Assembly (NCBI RefSeq): GCF_029688925.1
Contig: NZ_JARUKY010000001.1
Coordinates: forward strand, 248,001 to 312,000
DNA length: 64,000 nt
Direction: 5' to 3'
Source: Evansella sp. AB-P1
Lineage (GTDB): Bacteria; Bacillota; Bacilli; Bacillales; Salisediminibacteriaceae
Positions 61,801-64,000 of this stretch are shown one piece after another. The position numbers and the translations under genes were made by a program. Below the pieces are notes generated by a model. It did not search any database. It saw only the letters and a list, made by a program, of their open reading frames with translations, and was not told the DNA's origin. The stretch's first letter is position 1; the number at the start of each line of letters is the position of its first letter.

Positions 61801-63084
61801 ATGACAATGAGTGGACAAAACTATAAAGATATTCGATTTAAAAAGGGAGCACTTACACCAACAAATGCGAATATTGCACAATTTAGAAATCCTACAGTTG
61901 TTATGTGGTGGTCAGCTGCAATTCCAGGCTACGGACATGTGATGTTGGGGAAGTATATAAAAGGCTTCTTACTTATTGTTTGGGAATTCGTAGTAAATGT
62001 GAACTCAAAATTAAATACCGCCATATTATATTCCTTTACAGGACAGTTTGATGAAGCTATCCAAGTTCTTGATACAGATTGGATTTTATTGTATGTACCT
62101 GTTTACATATATGGTATTTGGGATAGTAGAAGAGTTACGATTGATCAAAATAAGTTTGCCCTTCTTTCCGATTTGACAGGATCAGCATCGGAGGTTGAGC
62201 TCCTTTCTTATTCCTCTTTGGAAAAAAACTATCTCGATAAAAGAAAACCTTGGCTTGCGGTATTTTGGTCGTTTATTACCCCAGGATTAGGGCATCTTTA
62301 TTTAAATCGACTTCCTTCAGGCTTTTATATATTAGTTTGGTTTATGGTAGTGCTTTATTTTTCTGCAACGCTACAAGCAATCCATTACACGTTTTTAGGG
62401 GAGTTTCAAGCAGCCTTAGAGGTTGTAAATCCACAATGGATAATATTTTTACCTTCCATGTACTGCTTTGCGCCATATGATGCCTATATGCAATGTGATA
62501 GCTTTAATAAAATATTGGCGAAGCAGCAAAGCTTTTATTTAATGAAAGAATATCAAAAAGCAGCATTTAAAAAGAATACATATTTATTAACAGAAAGAGA
62601 TGGGTATATGAACGTCATAGCATCCTTTGATCATTCCATGTATATAGAAATGGCAATTAAAGAAATTGAAAAACATGGTATTGGGAAAGAAAATATTTAT
62701 GCCATACCTCTACAAGAAAAGAAAAAGCCTAAGAAAAATAGTGAAATCATCCGTGGAGCCGGCTTTTCCTTATTTGATGGAACCTTCGCATTTGGAACAG
62801 TCTTTTCCTTATTTGGGGTTGTGTATGGATTTGTTTTACCAGGGGGGCCTGTACTGTGGGGCCTTGGTGGTTTGTTTCTAGGTTTAGGAGTTGGCTTCCT
62901 TCTTGATTTATGGGTGCGAAAAAAAGAAATGAAGAGGAAGAAGAAACGAGGGGAAGGTGGCGAGGTAATGCTCGTCGTCCATTGTAAAGAGGAGCAGGTT
63001 ACGTTAGTTAAAGAAATTCTCTTTGATCACTTTACACTCGGTTTACATGTTATTGAAGAACAATTTAAGGATGGCGTTTATTAG
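61801..63084 (+). CDS. Internally duplicated membrane protein of unknown function
   Basis: A 427-residue membrane protein. The N-terminal two-thirds repeat one unit twice: IPGYGHVMLGKYIKGFLLIV then FTGQFDEAIQVLDTDWI; and TPGLGHLYLNRLPSGFYILV then FLGEFQAALEVVNPQWI. PG-GH recalls TM2-like glycine-rich turns. The C-terminal third has an alpha-beta stretch (MYIEMAIKEIEKHGIGKENI), two glycine-rich hydrophobic segments and a basic loop. ATG at 61801 follows GTGGGGATATGA. No family recognised. Confidence 0.75.
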   Translation: MTMSGQNYKDIRFKKGALTPTNANIAQFRNPTVVMWWSAAIPGYGHVMLGKYIKGFLLIVWEFVVNVNSKLNTAILYSFTGQFDEAIQVLDTDWILLYVPVYIYGIWDSRRVTIDQNKFALLSDLTGSASEVELLSYSSLEKNYLDKRKPWLAVFWSFITPGLGHLYLNRLPSGFYILVWFMVVLYFSATLQAIHYTFLGEFQAALEVVNPQWIIFLPSMYCFAPYDAYMQCDSFNKILAKQQSFYLMKEYQKAAFKKNTYLLTERDGYMNVIASFDHSMYIEMAIKEIEKHGIGKENIYAIPLQEKKKPKKNSEIIRGAGFSLFDGTFAFGTVFSLFGVVYGFVLPGGPVLWGLGGLFLGLGVGFLLDLWVRKKEMKRKKKRGEGGEVMLVVHCKEEQVTLVKEILFDHFTLGLHVIEEQFKDGVY

Positions 63085-63137
63085 GTAGACATCCCATGTA
63101 GGTGAAGTGAAACTTGCACCATGGGGGATGAAAATAT
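63084..63137 (+). repeat. Border motif of mosaic intergenic repeat
   Basis: TAGGTAGACATCCCATGTAG, then CTTGCACCATGGGGGATGAA and AATATT match the motifs at 12.89, 13.02 and 36.73 kb. Confidence 0.8.
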
Positions 63138-63171
63138 TCTTTCACAGCAATCGCATCTTATGATTTTGTAG

Positions 63172-63325
63172 CTTTGCGGGCGTCTAGAACGCTTCTTGAA
63201 TCCCGCATTTGTGTTTTTTCCTGATTTGCGGGCGTCTAGAACACTTCTTGAATCCCACATTTCATGAATTTTCAGCTTTGCACGGCTCTAGACCAAGAAT
63301 ACTTCCTATTTTCAGAGTAGAAAAA
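63172..63325. repeat. Short tandem repeat plus partial border motif
   Basis: TTGCGGGCGTCTAGAAC, GCTTCTTGAATCCCGCATTT recurs once about 51 bases later with A/G changes; a third decayed copy follows (CTTTGCACGGCTCTAGACC). Each unit can pair TGCGGG with CCCGCA. It ends TATTTTCAGAGTAGA. No gene seen in 63138-63461. Confidence 0.75.
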
Positions 63326-63461
63326 CAGTCAATCATTGATTCCTTTTATGAAATTTAACATACGTATTTAGTGTATTTGTCTTTTTGTACTTGGAAAATT
63401 TCCTTTTAGCTATTATTTATACTCTATTTTCTGGCTATAGTAGTAAGAGGAGGTTGGAAAA

Positions 63462-63665
63462 ATGGAAGTAACTTTTATACGTGAATTATCAACGAAGGAA
63501 AAGGAAGAGGTACGACAGCTAGCAGGCTTCTATCGTGGCATCGCTGTTTTTAGACGTGAAGATGTATTAGGTGTTGAACCAAAGGAACAGTTTTCAGAGG
63601 TGCAATTTATAAATACTATCAAATCATTAAATATTCCCATTAAAAACGTCAATGTGAAACAATAG
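63462..63665 (+). CDS. Hypothetical protein (67 aa)
   Basis: A small soluble protein, MEVTFIRELSTKEKEEVRQL start. It has an alpha-beta pattern (RGIAVFRREDVLGVEPKE), but no recognised domain. ATG follows AGAGGAGGTTGGAAAA. A terminator (AAAAACGTCAATG/CATTGGCGTTTTT, 63642-63679) overlaps its end. It precedes an RNA methyltransferase gene. Confidence 0.65.
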   Translation: MEVTFIRELSTKEKEEVRQLAGFYRGIAVFRREDVLGVEPKEQFSEVQFINTIKSLNIPIKNVNVKQ

Positions 63666-63679
63666 CCATTGGCGTTTTT
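63642..63679 (+). terminator. Rho-independent terminator
   Basis: AAAAACGTCAATG pairs with CATTGGCGTTTTT (one G-T pair) across the stop codon of the small hypothetical gene. Confidence 0.75.
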
Positions 63680-63816
63680 CTAGTTAACTTAAAAAAATAA
63701 TTAGCTGAGATGAATAGGAAACTTTACGCTTCTACATATCAAACAAAGATTGTGTTATAGTAGGCTTCAGTACAAGGTGAAATATTTATTTTTTACATAA
63801 ATTAGAGGTGGAAAAA

Positions 63817-64000
63817 GTGAAGGAACGAAAAGGATCACAGCAGGAAACACAATTAACCATAAAGGAAGGTCAACGCTTTCCATTAACAATAAAGCGAATG
63901 GGAATTGACGGGGAAGGTGTAGGCTTTTTCAAGCGCCAAGTTGTCTTCGTACCTGGAGCACTCCCAGGGGAAGAAATCGTTTGTGAAGTGACAAAAATTA
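63817..64000 (+). CDS. RlmCD-type 23S rRNA (uracil-5-)-methyltransferase, 5' part
   Basis: The visible 61 codons start GTG after AGAGGTGGAAAAA and contain the TRAM domain, with [20 protein letters not shown] and [15 protein letters not shown], of the RumA/RlmCD family, which makes m5U in 23S rRNA. The SAM-binding and catalytic domains lie beyond the window, so specificity cannot be judged. The gene is cut by the window edge. Confidence 0.78.
   Translation, partial: MKERKGSQQETQLTIKEGQRFPLTIKRMGIDGEGVGFFKRQVVFVPGALPGEEIVCEVTKI

Noticed and set aside
1-64000. rRNA, tRNA, insertion sequences, prophage or integrative-element genes
   Set aside because: No tRNA-like cloverleaf, rRNA segment, transposase, integrase or phage structural motif was recognised, and gene content is chromosomal.

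Overview
The window is AT-rich DNA from a spore-forming, Gram-positive member of the Bacillaceae. The evidence is strong AGGAGG-type ribosome binding sites with frequent GTG and TTG starts, Bacillus-type genes (MreBH, YkuK, YfkD/YfkAB, PdaA, YndM, FbpA/FbpB-like and lmo0937-like microproteins), sporulation genes (SpoVAC, SpoVAD and DUF1657 proteins) and an S-box riboswitch. No rRNA, tRNA, CRISPR array, transposase or phage gene was seen. Both SulP- and SbtA-type anion/bicarbonate transporters are present, which would fit an alkaline or saline habitat, but that is inference only.

The centrepiece (about 15.98-26.08 kb) is a complete-looking anaerobic respiratory module: tatA, a Tat-exported molybdopterin oxidoreductase whose active-site residues match respiratory arsenate reductase ArrA, a four-cluster iron-sulfur subunit (ArrB-like), a TorD-type chaperone, an unusual cytoplasmic polyferredoxin and an NrfD-type quinol-oxidising membrane subunit (ArrC-like). 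After a terminator come a PhnD-like lipoprotein, a HAMP-GAF-HisKA_3 sensor kinase and a NarL-type response regulator, which probably sense the oxyanion and switch the operon on. A second arsenic-related locus at 2.3-4.1 kb has an ArsR repressor, an ArsP-type organoarsenical permease, a YrzI-like microprotein and a Cys-Cys-rich 43-residue peptide. Five matching 16-bp ATCAA-N6-TTGAT dyads lie around its two promoter regions.

Layout: 0-0.9 kb holds dispersed repeats and an 89-bp tandem array. 0.9-15.7 kb holds an erythromycin esterase homologue, the arsR-arsP locus, a glycosyltransferase, an SDR, GNAT, VanZ, SulP, MreBH, acyl-CoA dehydrogenase, MOSC and SbtA. 16-26 kb is the arr-like module. 26.3-28.4 kb holds YhdT/PanF and a MazG-like pyrophosphohydrolase. 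28.5-31.8 kb is a spoVA-2mob-like sporulation module on the minus strand. 32-49 kb is mostly housekeeping and transport: a D-threonine-aldolase-like enzyme, two MATE exporters, aldehyde dehydrogenase, an Eis-like acetyltransferase, DoxX, PlsC, SCP2, a metallo-beta-lactamase-fold protein, a VLRF1 release factor, MFS and OsmC. 48.4-64 kb holds YfkD/YfkAB, class I fumarase, an S-box riboswitch without an obvious target, a PstS-like anchored protein, a cold-shock protein, PdaA, an AlkA-like glycosylase and the start of an RlmCD-type methyltransferase.

The spaces between genes carry a mosaic family of dispersed intergenic repeats and a hairpin family whose outer stem changes sequence while staying paired. 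A cluster of DnaA boxes lies near 42.0 kb. All functional names rest on motif recognition by eye; no search was run.
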